A stretch of 64,000 nucleotides of DNA, taken from positions 161,115 through 225,114 of the forward strand of contig NZ_CANLRG010000007.1 of the NCBI RefSeq assembly GCF_947493565.1. Reading direction: 5' to 3'. The notes below the pieces were generated by a model. That model had not been told where the DNA came from, did no database searches, and saw only the letters and a list, made by a program, of their open reading frames with translations. Made by a program: the position numbers and the translations under genes. Numbering within the stretch: position 1 is the first letter of the stretch; each line of letters opens with the position of its first letter. This document shows positions 54,056-63,050 of the stretch, piece after piece. The DNA is from an uncultured Lutibacter sp. (GTDB lineage: Bacteria; Bacteroidota; Bacteroidia; Flavobacteriales; Flavobacteriaceae).

Positions 54056-54529
54056 ATGAAATCACGATTTTTATTTTCTCACAAATTCAAGCATTTAGGT
54101 TGGATTTTATTTAGTACAGGCTTTGTATTGGGTGTTATATTATTATGGAATGATATAGAGTATCCAAATTGGGAAACGAATGTTTTTCCTTTAATTGGGT
54201 CAAATGATATTTTTTCAAGTACTATTTTTGAATGGACAAGTAATAATATTGCAGATGAAATAGCTTCAATATTAATTATTTTGGGAGGAATTTTAGTATC
54301 CTTTTCCAAAACAAAAGATGAGGATGAGTACATTTCAAAAATTAGAATGGAAAGTTTAATTTGGGCAACTTATGTAAATTATATGGTGTTGGTTTTGGCA
54401 ATTATTTTTGTTTTTGATTTAAGTTTTTTAAATGTATTAATTTATAATATGTTTACCGTGTTGCTGTTTTTTATGTTACGCTTCCATTATGTTTTATATA
54501 AATCTAAAAAACTTACTGATGAAGAATGA
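54056..54529 (+). CDS. Small integral membrane protein paired with an HTH regulator
   Basis: This 157-residue protein has four predicted membrane segments (about 13-31, 62-82, 98-118 and 122-142). I do not recognise a named family. Pairs of a small membrane protein and a short Cro/Xre-type regulator are common in Firmicutes and Bacteroidota, with the regulator usually controlling the pair. The HTH gene begins 11 bp before this gene's stop. Confidence 0.7.
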   Translation: MKSRFLFSHKFKHLGWILFSTGFVLGVILLWNDIEYPNWETNVFPLIGSNDIFSSTIFEWTSNNIADEIASILIILGGILVSFSKTKDEDEYISKIRMESLIWATYVNYMVLVLAIIFVFDLSFLNVLIYNMFTVLLFFMLRFHYVLYKSKKLTDEE

Positions 54530-54719
54530 TATTAAAGTACAAAGAGCTATTCATAATTTAACTCAAGCAAATTTAGCTGAAATGATTGGGGTAAGCAGAC
54601 AAACAATTAATGCTATGGAACTTAATAAATATGTTCCTTCTACGGTACTTGCATTAAAAATATCATCTATTTTTAAAAAATCAGTAAATGAAATTTTCTT
54701 TTTAGACAATAATGATTAA
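54519..54719 (+). CDS. Short Xre-family helix-turn-helix regulator
   Basis: This 66-residue protein is a single HTH_3 domain: NLTQANLAEMIGVSRQTINAMELNKYVPS (quoted in part: TQANLAEMIGVSRQTINAME) with the recognition helix SRQTINAME, ending SVNEIFFLDN as in YgzD/YozG-like stand-alone repressors. The start at 54519 (MKNDIKVQR) matches the usual family start; an in-frame ATG ten codons upstream would lie well inside the membrane protein gene. The likely operator is the inverted repeat at 54011-54030 (inference). A hairpin follows. Confidence 0.88.
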   Translation: MKNDIKVQRAIHNLTQANLAEMIGVSRQTINAMELNKYVPSTVLALKISSIFKKSVNEIFFLDNND

Positions 54720-54728
54720 AAGTTATTA

Positions 54729-54757
54729 AAAAAGCCCTCTTATAAAGAAGGCTTTTT
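54729..54757. terminator. Bidirectional terminator between the HTH gene and dinB
   Basis: AAAAAGCCCTCTT and AAGAAGGCTTTTT pair with one mismatch around an ATA loop. A- and T-runs lie on both sides, so it can serve both convergent genes. Confidence 0.75.
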
Positions 54758-54767
54758 AGGATTTTAA

Positions 54768-55292
54768 TTAACGGTTATTTAAATATTTTTCTTTTATAAT
54801 ATTTAAATGATGCATTTGATGCCCAGCAATAATAAAGCCTATAGCTCTAACTGTCATTTCGCTACCATTAGCAGTACCACTCATTTTAAACATTTCATTA
54901 GTAAAGCTTTTAAATAATGAGATGTTGGCTTTTCTTAAGTAGCTTAATTCATCTAATAAATCTGTTATAGATCTATTATTTCCATAAGAATTATCAACAT
55001 ACCAATTTTCATCAAAACCTTGTAAGTTGGTGGCGTCATTTCTAGAAAATCGCATAGCTCTATAACTTAAAACTCGTTCAGTATCAATAATGTGTTGGAC
55101 TAACTCTTTAATAGTCCATTTACCTTTAGCATATTGATAAGTTAATTTTTCTTCAGGCAGCTCTTTAACAGTGTTAACTATATCGTTTAATGACCTGTTT
55201 AATACTTCAAATAAATTAACATTGCCTAAAGCTTTAATGTAATTTTTATAAAATGGTGCGTACTCATTTTCTGTAACATAAATTGAATTCAT
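54768..55292 (-). CDS. DinB family protein
   Basis: This 174-residue protein has the four-helix DinB/YfiT fold with the three His ligands of the metal site (VQHIIDTERV near residue 66, and GHQMHHLNIIKEKYL near 154). Many members are thiol-dependent S-transferases or have no known activity. It starts 2 nt after the stop of ppc, so the two are translated from one transcript. A functional link to ppc is not obvious. Confidence 0.88.
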   Translation of the reverse strand: MNSIYVTENEYAPFYKNYIKALGNVNLFEVLNRSLNDIVNTVKELPEEKLTYQYAKGKWTIKELVQHIIDTERVLSYRAMRFSRNDATNLQGFDENWYVDNSYGNNRSITDLLDELSYLRKANISLFKSFTNEMFKMSGTANGSEMTVRAIGFIIAGHQMHHLNIIKEKYLNNR

Positions 55293-55294
55293 AA

Positions 55295-57883
55295 TTAAGC
55301 TGAATTTCTACTTGCATTAATATTTCCAAATAAAGATCTGGTTACCATTTTTTCATATATTTTAATCTTTTCATGATTTGTATGTTCATCTTTTTGCAAT
55401 TCTTGAATTTTAATTAATGCATATTGTTGAATAGTTAACAAAGGCAAAACAATATTTTCTCGAATGTTAATTGACTCTTTTCCAACTTTGTTGCTTTGCA
55501 TTAATTCGGTATAGTTAGAAAGTTTTAAAATTAAACGTTTTGTAGTTAAGTATTCGTTATAAATAATATTCCAAAATTCTCCAAATTCTTTATCTTTAGA
55601 CATATATGAAGTAAGTTCAAAAAATGATTTTGAAAGCGACATCATACTATTTCCAATAAGAGCTTTAAAGAAATCGGAGTTGTTGTAAAACTTGATTAAT
55701 TTATCAAATTCACCAGCATCTTCGTACTTTTTTAATGCAGTACCAACTCCATAAAATCCAGGAACATTTTGTTTTAACTGACTCCATGAACCTACAAAAG
55801 GGATGGCTCTTAGATCTGAAAAGTTAAGTTTTGCGGATTTAGATCGTTTAGACGGTCGGCTACCAATATTAGTTTTTGCATAATATTTTAACGTACTCAT
55901 TTTTTCTAAATATGATAAAAATTTAGGATGATTTTTAAAATCTGAATATGCTTTATAGCTGGTAGTTGCTAAATCATTCATAATTTCAGTATCATTTTTA
56001 GTCATTATATTGTTAGCATTGCTAAACAATTCATTAGAAATTCCGGCACTTAATAATTGTTCTATATTGTATTGTGATGAATCTAAAGTTCCAAAATTAG
56101 AACTGATAGTTTGTCCTTGTACGGTTAATTGAATTTCTTCATCTTCAATAGTTGGCCCTAAAGAAGCGTAAAATTGATGTGTTTTTCCTCCTCCACGAGC
56201 AGGTGGTCCACCACGGCCATCAAAAAAGATAACTTTAACACCATATTGTCTGGATATTTCAGTTAAATTTTCTTTAGCTTTAAAAATAGACCAGTTTGCC
56301 ATTAAATAACCTCCATCTTTAGTTCCATCAGAAAAGCCTAACATTACTGTTTGTTTATTTCCTCTTTTAGCTAAGTGATTTTTATATGCAGGATTTGTGT
56401 ATAATTTTTCCATCACACTTTTAGCATTTGTTAAATCGTCAACAGTTTCAAATAGAGGAATAATATCTGCTGTAATATGATGATTGAAGCCACATAAATT
56501 AAACATGGCAAAAGTTTCCATAACATTTACAGCTGTTTGGTTATTGCTTATAATATAACGGTTGGCACCTCTTTCGCCATTGTTTTGTTGAATGGCTTTT
56601 AATGCATAAATAGAGCCTAAGGTTTTGGCTGCCATTTCATCTTTAATAGTTGAAACATCTACTGCTCCTGATACTTCAGAAAGAATTTGAAGTTGTTCGT
56701 CTTCAGAAAGCTCAAAGTAGTTTTTAGGGAAAAGCGTACTTCCGGTTTTTTGTAAAGTTGTTACAATTTCTGAAAAAACATTGTGATGAACTCTGCTATC
56801 TTGTCTAATATCTAGGGTAGCAAAGTGGTATCCAAATAAATGTACCTTATTAATAAAACCATCTATTTCAGTTAGGTAAAGTGATTGGTGTTTTGATATA
56901 AGGGTTTCTCTAATTTGCTGTAATTTTTCAATAAATTCATTCAAAGCAATCATGGTGTTTATTTCAGGGTTTACACTGTTTTCAAACAATAAGCTTTCTA
57001 ATTCTGAAATAATTTGCTCTACGCCATTAAACGTAAGTCTTCTTTTTAGTGAACGAATATCTCTATAATAATTTTTTAAAATGGTTTGTTTCAAGCGTTT
57101 TGCTACATTCAATGTAATTTCAGTAGTAACAAAAGGATTTCCATCTCTATCACCACCTGGCCAAAACCCTAAATTAATTATTTCATTTTTAATGGGATGT
57201 CCATCAAAAATATTACTTTGAACATAGTCGTAAACGTTTGCTATAGAATGGTAAAATACATTTTCTAAATACCAAATTAAGTTAACAGCTTCATCATAAG
57301 GTGTTGGTTTTTCATGTTTGAAAAAAGGTGTTTTACCTAATTGTGCTAACAGTTGATTTATTTTTAATAAATCATTTTTTTGAATAGCTTCAGTTAAATC
57401 TGTAATTATTCCTAAAACTGTTCCAGGGTAAAATTGTGTTGGATGAGCGGTTAAAACAACTCTAACTTTAAAATCTTCTAAATGTTTTTTTAAAGCTTCT
57501 TTTTTATTTTCTTGAGTAGCCATTTCTTTGCTATTACGAAGAGTGCCAACACCATCCATATTATTTACAACAGGGAAAGCAGCATCTTCAATAGCATCAA
57601 ATAGAACAACTTGTCTTTCAATATATTGAATAAATCTAAACAAAAGATTTACTTTTTCATCTTCAGTAGGGTTTTCTTGATAAGTTTGAAAAAAAGATTC
57701 AACAATTTCATTAGGATTCTTTTTTGAAGAAAAACCATTTTTACAAACTTCATGGAAAAGAGGTAACAAAACACCTGTTTTACTAATAGTATCAAATGGT
57801 AATGTCATAAAAATACTATTATAAATTTGGTATTTAGCCAATACATTTTCATTAAACCTAGTAAGTTTTGGTTGTTTGTGCAT
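55295..57883 (-). CDS. ppc: Phosphoenolpyruvate carboxylase
   Basis: This 862-residue enzyme adds bicarbonate to phosphoenolpyruvate to make oxaloacetate and refill the citric acid cycle. The catalytic blocks are intact: VVLTAHPTQFYPGTV (active His near residue 146), the GFWPGGDRDGNPFVT loop, the GFSDGTKDGGYLMANW block, and the FFDGRGGPPARGGGKTH glycine-rich loop. The C-terminus is ...SLFGNINASRNSA; the typical motif ends with NTG, so the tail differs slightly, as in other Bacteroidota versions. dinB follows in the same unit. Confidence 0.96.
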   Translation of the reverse strand: MHKQPKLTRFNENVLAKYQIYNSIFMTLPFDTISKTGVLLPLFHEVCKNGFSSKKNPNEIVESFFQTYQENPTEDEKVNLLFRFIQYIERQVVLFDAIEDAAFPVVNNMDGVGTLRNSKEMATQENKKEALKKHLEDFKVRVVLTAHPTQFYPGTVLGIITDLTEAIQKNDLLKINQLLAQLGKTPFFKHEKPTPYDEAVNLIWYLENVFYHSIANVYDYVQSNIFDGHPIKNEIINLGFWPGGDRDGNPFVTTEITLNVAKRLKQTILKNYYRDIRSLKRRLTFNGVEQIISELESLLFENSVNPEINTMIALNEFIEKLQQIRETLISKHQSLYLTEIDGFINKVHLFGYHFATLDIRQDSRVHHNVFSEIVTTLQKTGSTLFPKNYFELSEDEQLQILSEVSGAVDVSTIKDEMAAKTLGSIYALKAIQQNNGERGANRYIISNNQTAVNVMETFAMFNLCGFNHHITADIIPLFETVDDLTNAKSVMEKLYTNPAYKNHLAKRGNKQTVMLGFSDGTKDGGYLMANWSIFKAKENLTEISRQYGVKVIFFDGRGGPPARGGGKTHQFYASLGPTIEDEEIQLTVQGQTISSNFGTLDSSQYNIEQLLSAGISNELFSNANNIMTKNDTEIMNDLATTSYKAYSDFKNHPKFLSYLEKMSTLKYYAKTNIGSRPSKRSKSAKLNFSDLRAIPFVGSWSQLKQNVPGFYGVGTALKKYEDAGEFDKLIKFYNNSDFFKALIGNSMMSLSKSFFELTSYMSKDKEFGEFWNIIYNEYLTTKRLILKLSNYTELMQSNKVGKESINIRENIVLPLLTIQQYALIKIQELQKDEHTNHEKIKIYEKMVTRSLFGNINASRNSA

Positions 57884-57949
57884 ATGTTTTTGTTTTTAAA
57901 TGCGAAAAATACAAAAGCGAAGTTAAAATACGATTTTTAAAAGCTTAAA

Positions 57950-58342
57950 TTAACGAAATCGTTTTTTTTGTAAATCGTTTTGATATTGAAATGGTTCATA
58001 TAGTTTAGAAACTTTGAAAAAGCTTTTTTCTAATTCAAGTCGGTCCTTAATTTTTTTGTAAGTATCTAAACTAAATTTACTGGAAGCTTTAAAAGTAGTG
58101 TTTAAAGGAATGGTAAAGTAACCATTTTCTATATTTTTTTCGTTAATATAAACAAATTTATAAGAGTTAAGCTTTAGTCGTTCATTTAAATTAACAATAG
58201 CATTAAAGCTGCTTGAAGTGGTTGTTTGAGAATAAATACTTTTTGGGATAGTGTTGGTTTGTTTAGCAACAGTAATTTCTTGAGAAAAACTTTTTAAAAC
58301 AACTAAATATAGAAAGACGAAAAGAATAGTATTTTTAAGCAT
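57950..58342 (-). CDS. Small secreted hypothetical protein
   Basis: This 130-residue protein has a signal peptide (MLKNTILFVFLYLVVLKSFSQ). I recognise no domain. The mature part has SSSFNAIVNLNERLKLNSYKFVYIN (quoted in part: NERLKLNSYKFVYIN) and a basic C-terminus (DLQKKRFR). It lies between ppc and tilS on the same strand, 66 nt before ppc and 73 nt after tilS. Confidence 0.65.
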   Translation of the reverse strand: MLKNTILFVFLYLVVLKSFSQEITVAKQTNTIPKSIYSQTTTSSSFNAIVNLNERLKLNSYKFVYINEKNIENGYFTIPLNTTFKASSKFSLDTYKKIKDRLELEKSFFKVSKLYEPFQYQNDLQKKRFR

Positions 58343-58415
58343 AACAAAAAAATTACACTATAAATTTAGTGTTTTAAACAGGATAAACAAAATTTAATGC
58401 AAAACGATTTTTAGT

Positions 58416-59762
58416 TTACAGAGTAACTTTTAAAATAGAACAAGTAGATTCAGTTACTTTAAATCTCTCATCTAAACGTTGTCCTATTACCCAAATAATA
58501 TCATTATTAGAACATAAAAGCCAAACGTTTTCCTTTTCTAATATTGACATTTTTTCATCTTTAAAAAATTTACTCACTTTCTTTTTTCCTTGTAATCCAA
58601 TAGGGTAGAAAAAATCTCCTTTTTGCCATTTTCTTAATATGAGTGGAAACGTAATTTTATCGGCATCTATGGTTATTGTTTGAGGGCTGTTAAGCACTAA
58701 TTCCTCTATTATTTTTTGTTGATGATTTTTATTGTCAAAGGGAATATTGATGGTTTCAAAAGTTAAGTTTATTGGAACTGAGATTTGGCTTGTGCCTTTG
58801 TGTATTTCAGTAAAAGGTGTTTTTGGACTTTTTGAGATTTTGGTGAGTATTAAACAGTCTCTATCTTTAACCAAACGATGTGTTTTACTAAAAACTTGTT
58901 TGCCACTTTGGGCATCTAATAAATTTGTGACATCATCCCATTCTGTAAAACCATAATTTTTAAGGAGTTCGTATAAATAAATTTTAGGGTCGCTTAGTTT
59001 TTTAAGTTTTAAAATATCAAAATGAGTTTCAGTTTTATGTACAGTTGAAACTTTATCATTTACATTTTGAATTCGATCTTTTACAATTTGTTGGCTGGCT
59101 TTTAGGTTGTTTAATGTTTGGTAAAATGTTTCTAATAAACTAGGGTTTAATTCTTTTAAAATAGGAATTACTTTATGTCTAATTTTATTACGAACATATT
59201 TAATAGATGAATTGCTTTTGTCTTCTCGCCATTGGAGTTTATTTTTTGCTGCATAAACTAAAATTTCATTTTGGGTAAAAGGAAGTAATGGTCTAACAAT
59301 GTTTCCATTAATTTCAGGAATGCTAGTTAAGCCGTCTAAACCAGTACCTCTAGTAAGATTGATTAAGAAGGTTTCCAATATATCATCTTTATGATGGGCA
59401 GTTATTAGATAATCAATTTGTTGTTCTTTACAAATATTATCAAACCAATTATAACGTAATTCACGAGCGGCCATTTGAGTTGACAACCCTTTTTCGTTAG
59501 CATATTTTTCAGTTTCAAATTTTATGGTATAGGTTGGAACTTGCATTTTTTCACCTAAATCAATTACAAACTGCTCGTCTTTATTGCTTTCTTTTCCACG
59601 TAAAGTAAAATTGCAATGGGCCAATGAAATATCAAAATTTAGTTTTTTCATCAAGCGAGTAAGTACTACACTATCAATTCCTCCAGAGATTGCTATTAAT
59701 AACTTTTTATGGTTTAAAAAAGGTAAATTTTTATCGATATGTTCTTTTAATTCCGCTTTCAT
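58416..59762 (-). CDS. tilS: tRNA(Ile)-lysidine synthetase
   Basis: This 448-residue enzyme changes C34 of the CAU-anticodon tRNA-Ile to lysidine so that it reads AUA. The N-type ATP-pyrophosphatase P-loop ISGGIDSVVL (about 25-34) is intact, as are HCNFTLRGKES, ITAHHKDDILETFLINL (quoted in part: AHHKDDILETFLINL) and the C-terminal TilS domain with RKWQKGDFFYPIGLQGKKKVSKFF (quoted in part: QGKKKVSKFF). The length is normal for the group. It lies 22 nt after pabB on the same strand. Confidence 0.95.
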   Translation of the reverse strand: MKAELKEHIDKNLPFLNHKKLLIAISGGIDSVVLTRLMKKLNFDISLAHCNFTLRGKESNKDEQFVIDLGEKMQVPTYTIKFETEKYANEKGLSTQMAARELRYNWFDNICKEQQIDYLITAHHKDDILETFLINLTRGTGLDGLTSIPEINGNIVRPLLPFTQNEILVYAAKNKLQWREDKSNSSIKYVRNKIRHKVIPILKELNPSLLETFYQTLNNLKASQQIVKDRIQNVNDKVSTVHKTETHFDILKLKKLSDPKIYLYELLKNYGFTEWDDVTNLLDAQSGKQVFSKTHRLVKDRDCLILTKISKSPKTPFTEIHKGTSQISVPINLTFETINIPFDNKNHQQKIIEELVLNSPQTITIDADKITFPLILRKWQKGDFFYPIGLQGKKKVSKFFKDEKMSILEKENVWLLCSNNDIIWVIGQRLDERFKVTESTCSILKVTL

Positions 59763-59784
59763 AAGTTATGGTAAATATAACTAT

Positions 59785-61080
59785 TTAGTTTACTAAAACT
59801 TGTTTCATAGCTTTAGCTTTTAACAAACATTCTTCATATTCTTTTTCAGGATTAGATTGCGCTGTAATTGCACCTCCAACAGAGTATGAAACATATTTTT
59901 TAGAAGCATTGTATAAAATACTTCTAATAATAACATTAAAATCAAAATCTCCGTGAGGTGTAAAATAGCCTACTGCACCAGAATATAACCCTCTTTTAGT
60001 TTCTTCTAAATTTTCAATAATTTTCATTGCGGAAATTTTTGGAGCACCTGTCATACTTCCCATTGGGAAAGTATTTTTAATAATATCTACAGGATGAACC
60101 TCTTTTTTTAAGGTGCAAGAAACAGTAGAAATAAGTTGATGTACTTGCATAAAAGTATAAACTTTACAAAGTTCATCTACTTTTACGGTTCCTTTTTTTG
60201 AAAACCGAGATAAATCATTTCTAACCAAATCAACAATCATAATATTTTCTGCACGTTCTTTTTGGTTTTGTTCTAGTTGTTTAATAAGTTTTAAGTCATC
60301 AATTTTATTAGCTGCTCTTTTAGCGGTTCCTTTAATGGGTTGAGAAACAACTAAATCACCTTCTTTTTTTAGATAACGTTCGGGTGAAGCGGATAATAGA
60401 AATTTATCGTTTAATTTTAAAAAAGTAGCAAAAGGAGGTTTAGAAATTTCATTTAAATTTTGGTAAACTATTACCGGATTAATTACGGAGTCTTCACTAT
60501 AAAATTCTTGACAGAAATTAGCTTCGTAAATGTTCCCTTTTTGAATATGTGTTAAAACTGTATTCAATTTTTTAAAATATTCATCTTTATGAATTCGAAG
60601 TTTTATTTTAATATTTTCAGTAGCAGCCTTTGGTACAGTTTTTTTTATTTTTTTAATTTCATTTAAATCTTGTTCAATTTCATGCTTAAATTGATTGAGG
60701 TATTTTAAAGTGATGATAGTTCCTTTAATGAATATAATTTTTGAAGGTTGAAAAAAAAACAACTCTGGAAAGTTAAGTCCATCAAAATTAGAAGAAGTTA
60801 AATTTTCAACATCATTTTTTAAATCGTAGCTTAAATAACCAAAAATATAATCGTTAATTTTAGTTTGGTATTCTTTAAGCTTTTTAAAAGCATTTTTATA
60901 ATTGGTTTCAATTTTAGAAAATGCGCCTACAGCTAAAGCAGCATCAAAATTTGAATGTTTTTGTTGGTAGTTATTACTATCTAACCAAACAGCAGTTTTA
61001 AATTGCTGTGACCAGAGTAGGAGTTGTGTTTTAAACTCAGTACTATTTTCAATCTGAATTTGATAACTAGTTCTTTGCAT
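59785..61080 (-). CDS. pabB: Aminodeoxychorismate synthase component I
   Basis: This 431-residue chorismate-binding enzyme makes 4-amino-4-deoxychorismate for folate. The family blocks are [47 protein letters not shown] (quoted in part: [13 protein letters not shown]), [15 protein letters not shown] and AYSVGG-like YSVGGAIT near the end. The PIKGT segment (Lys rather than the anthranilate synthase pattern) fits PabB. No amidotransferase gene is adjacent. The -7 box at 61086-61093 is 5 nt from the ATG, so the mRNA is predicted to be leaderless. Confidence 0.9.
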   Translation of the reverse strand: MQRTSYQIQIENSTEFKTQLLLWSQQFKTAVWLDSNNYQQKHSNFDAALAVGAFSKIETNYKNAFKKLKEYQTKINDYIFGYLSYDLKNDVENLTSSNFDGLNFPELFFFQPSKIIFIKGTIITLKYLNQFKHEIEQDLNEIKKIKKTVPKAATENIKIKLRIHKDEYFKKLNTVLTHIQKGNIYEANFCQEFYSEDSVINPVIVYQNLNEISKPPFATFLKLNDKFLLSASPERYLKKEGDLVVSQPIKGTAKRAANKIDDLKLIKQLEQNQKERAENIMIVDLVRNDLSRFSKKGTVKVDELCKVYTFMQVHQLISTVSCTLKKEVHPVDIIKNTFPMGSMTGAPKISAMKIIENLEETKRGLYSGAVGYFTPHGDFDFNVIIRSILYNASKKYVSYSVGGAITAQSNPEKEYEECLLKAKAMKQVLVN

Positions 61081-61085
61081 TGTCG

Positions 61086-61093
61086 CAAAAATA
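61086..61093 (-). promoter_or_regulatory. -7 box for pabB-tilS; predicted leaderless transcript
   Basis: The minus-strand sequence TATTTTTG matches TAnnTTTG and ends 5 nt before the pabB ATG. It overlaps the foot of the lpdA terminator hairpin. Confidence 0.5.
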
Positions 61094-61094
61094 G

Positions 61095-61124
61095 AAAAGT
61101 CCCTTCAAATTGAAAGGACTTTTT
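61095..61124 (-). terminator. Terminator of lpdA
   Basis: AAAAGTCCCTTCAA and TTGAAAGGACTTTT pair with one mismatch and a single-base loop core, about 40 nt beyond the lpdA stop. On the minus strand it runs into TTTTCTATTTTTG, which is also the pabB -7 region. Confidence 0.7.
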
Positions 61125-61163
61125 TATAAATATGTTTTCTGATTCATTCAGAATTGAAATGTA

Positions 61164-62564
61164 TCAACTATGAATTGCTCTATTACTTACCGCTAAACAA
61201 GCTTCTTTAAAAGCTTCAGTAAATGTTGGATGCGCATGTGATGAACGAGCAATATCTTCAGAAGATGCTCTAAACTCCATGGCAATAACTGCTTCGGCAA
61301 TCATATCTGCAGCTCTGGCACCAATCATGTGAACACCAAGAATTTCATCGGTTTCGGCATCTGCTAATACCTTTATTTGTCCATCCAAATCCATACTTGC
61401 TCTTGCTCTACCTAAAGCTCGCATTGCAAAAGTTCCAGACTTATAGTTTACACCAGCTTCTTTTAATTGTTCTTCGGTTTTACCTACAGCAGCAACTTCT
61501 GGCCAAGTGTAAACAACACCAGGGATTAAATTGTAATTGATATGAGGTTTTTGTCCAGCAATTAGTTCTGCAACCATGGTTCCTTCTTCTTCAGCTTTAT
61601 GAGCTAACATAGCCCCTTTTACAACATCACCAATGGCATAAATATTTGATACATTGGTTTGTAAATGTTCATTGATTTCAATTTGTCCTTTGTCTGTAAC
61701 TTTTATACCTACATTTTCTAATTCTAATCCTTCGGTATAAGGTTTTCTGCCCACAGAAATTAGCGTATAATCTCCTTTAAACTCTGTTGAAACACCTTTT
61801 TTATTGTCAGCTGTAACAACCACTTCATTTCCATGATTTTTAACTGAGGTAACTTTATGACTAGTAAAAAATTTGATACCTTGCTTTTTTAAAGATTTTT
61901 GTAACTCTTTAGAAAGCATTGCATCCATTCCAGGTGTGATAGTTGGCATATATTCAATCACAGAAACTTGAGATCCTAATCTGCTATAAACCGACCCTAA
62001 CTCTAAACCAATAACACCACCACCAATAACAATTAAGTGTTTTGGTATTTCAGTTAAACTTAAAGCTTCGGTTGAAGTAATAATTCTTTTTTTATCAATT
62101 TCAATAAAAGGCAAGCTAGCAGGTTTTGACCCTGTTGCAATAATGGTTTTAGTTGCTTCAATTTTTTCTGTTGTAGCATCATTTTTTGCAATATTAATAT
62201 GTGTAGCATCAGCAAAACTACCAACACCTTGGTACATATCAATATTATTTTTATCCATCAAAAAGTTAATACCTCCTGAAGTTTGTGAAACCACTTCATT
62301 TTTACGAGCAATCATTTGTTCAAAATCTACATCTAAACCTTTAACTTCAATTCCGTGAGCTTTAAAATGTTTGGTTGCATCATAATAATGATGCGAGGAA
62401 TCTAATAAAGCTTTTGAAGGTATGCAGCCTACATTTAAACAGGTTCCACCTAATGTATTGTATTTTTCAATAATTGCAGTTTTAAGACCTAATTGAGCAC
62501 ATCTAATTGCGGCAACATATCCTCCAGGTCCTGAGCCTATAACAGCTACATCATATTTATTCAT
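61164..62564 (-). CDS. lpdA: Dihydrolipoyl dehydrogenase
   Basis: This 466-residue flavoprotein is the E3 component that reoxidises dihydrolipoamide in pyruvate and 2-oxoglutarate dehydrogenase complexes. It has the FAD motif VIGSGPGGYVAA (8-19), the redox-active disulfide CLNVGC (about 42-47), the NAD motif VIGGGVIGLELGSVYSRLG (about 181-199), a second FAD segment YAIGDVVKGAMLAHKAEEEG (about 308-327), and the C-terminal catalytic His-Glu pair in HAHPTFTEAFKEA. E1 and E2 genes are not next to it. It has its own promoter and terminator. Confidence 0.96.
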   Translation of the reverse strand: MNKYDVAVIGSGPGGYVAAIRCAQLGLKTAIIEKYNTLGGTCLNVGCIPSKALLDSSHHYYDATKHFKAHGIEVKGLDVDFEQMIARKNEVVSQTSGGINFLMDKNNIDMYQGVGSFADATHINIAKNDATTEKIEATKTIIATGSKPASLPFIEIDKKRIITSTEALSLTEIPKHLIVIGGGVIGLELGSVYSRLGSQVSVIEYMPTITPGMDAMLSKELQKSLKKQGIKFFTSHKVTSVKNHGNEVVVTADNKKGVSTEFKGDYTLISVGRKPYTEGLELENVGIKVTDKGQIEINEHLQTNVSNIYAIGDVVKGAMLAHKAEEEGTMVAELIAGQKPHINYNLIPGVVYTWPEVAAVGKTEEQLKEAGVNYKSGTFAMRALGRARASMDLDGQIKVLADAETDEILGVHMIGARAADMIAEAVIAMEFRASSEDIARSSHAHPTFTEAFKEACLAVSNRAIHS

Positions 62565-62587
62565 AATTGTATTGTAATGTTGAGTTG

Positions 62588-62595
62588 CAAAAATA
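62588..62595 (-). promoter_or_regulatory. -7 box for lpdA
   Basis: The minus-strand sequence TATTTTTG matches TAnnTTTG, 23 nt before the lpdA ATG. Confidence 0.5.
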
Positions 62596-63050
62596 GGATA
62601 TTTTATGAATTGAATAATAAATACCTGATTAAAAGAAACATTGAAAAGGATTTATAAGGTTGTTTTTTTTAAATTTTAAAAACATAAGATACTGAAAAAC
62701 AATATGTTAAATCTATTTTCTATTTAAAATAAAAAAAGAATTGTTAAATTGTATGATATTTATCACCATTTATTACCAAAAACGATCCATTTGTTAAAAA
62801 CCTTAAAAATTGAGCTTTGTAAATTTATTTATACAAAACTTCTGGAGTATATTTGTTATTGAATTGAGAGATGTCCCCCACAAAACTCATTTATTTTTTG
62901 GCCCCACAGATTTAAAACAACAGTGTAAAAAAGCATTGTTTGGATAGTTAGACCCCTATAATTAGTTAAATTGTCTTTATGACAAAAAAGCTTTTTAAGT
63001 TGTAATTGTATATTAATTTATGCAGTATTTGAATTTAAAATAAAAAAATT
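62596..63050. other. Intergenic stretch before the PKD-type gene
   Basis: About 450 bp without a gene on either strand. It is very AT-rich except for three C-runs (GTCCCCCACAAA near 62874, GGCCCCACAGA near 62900 and GACCCCTAT near 62951), which look unlike the surroundings. A weak promoter candidate for the next gene (TTG near 63000 and AGTATTTG at 63024-63031) is present. I see no hairpin or repeat strong enough to name. Confidence 0.4.
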
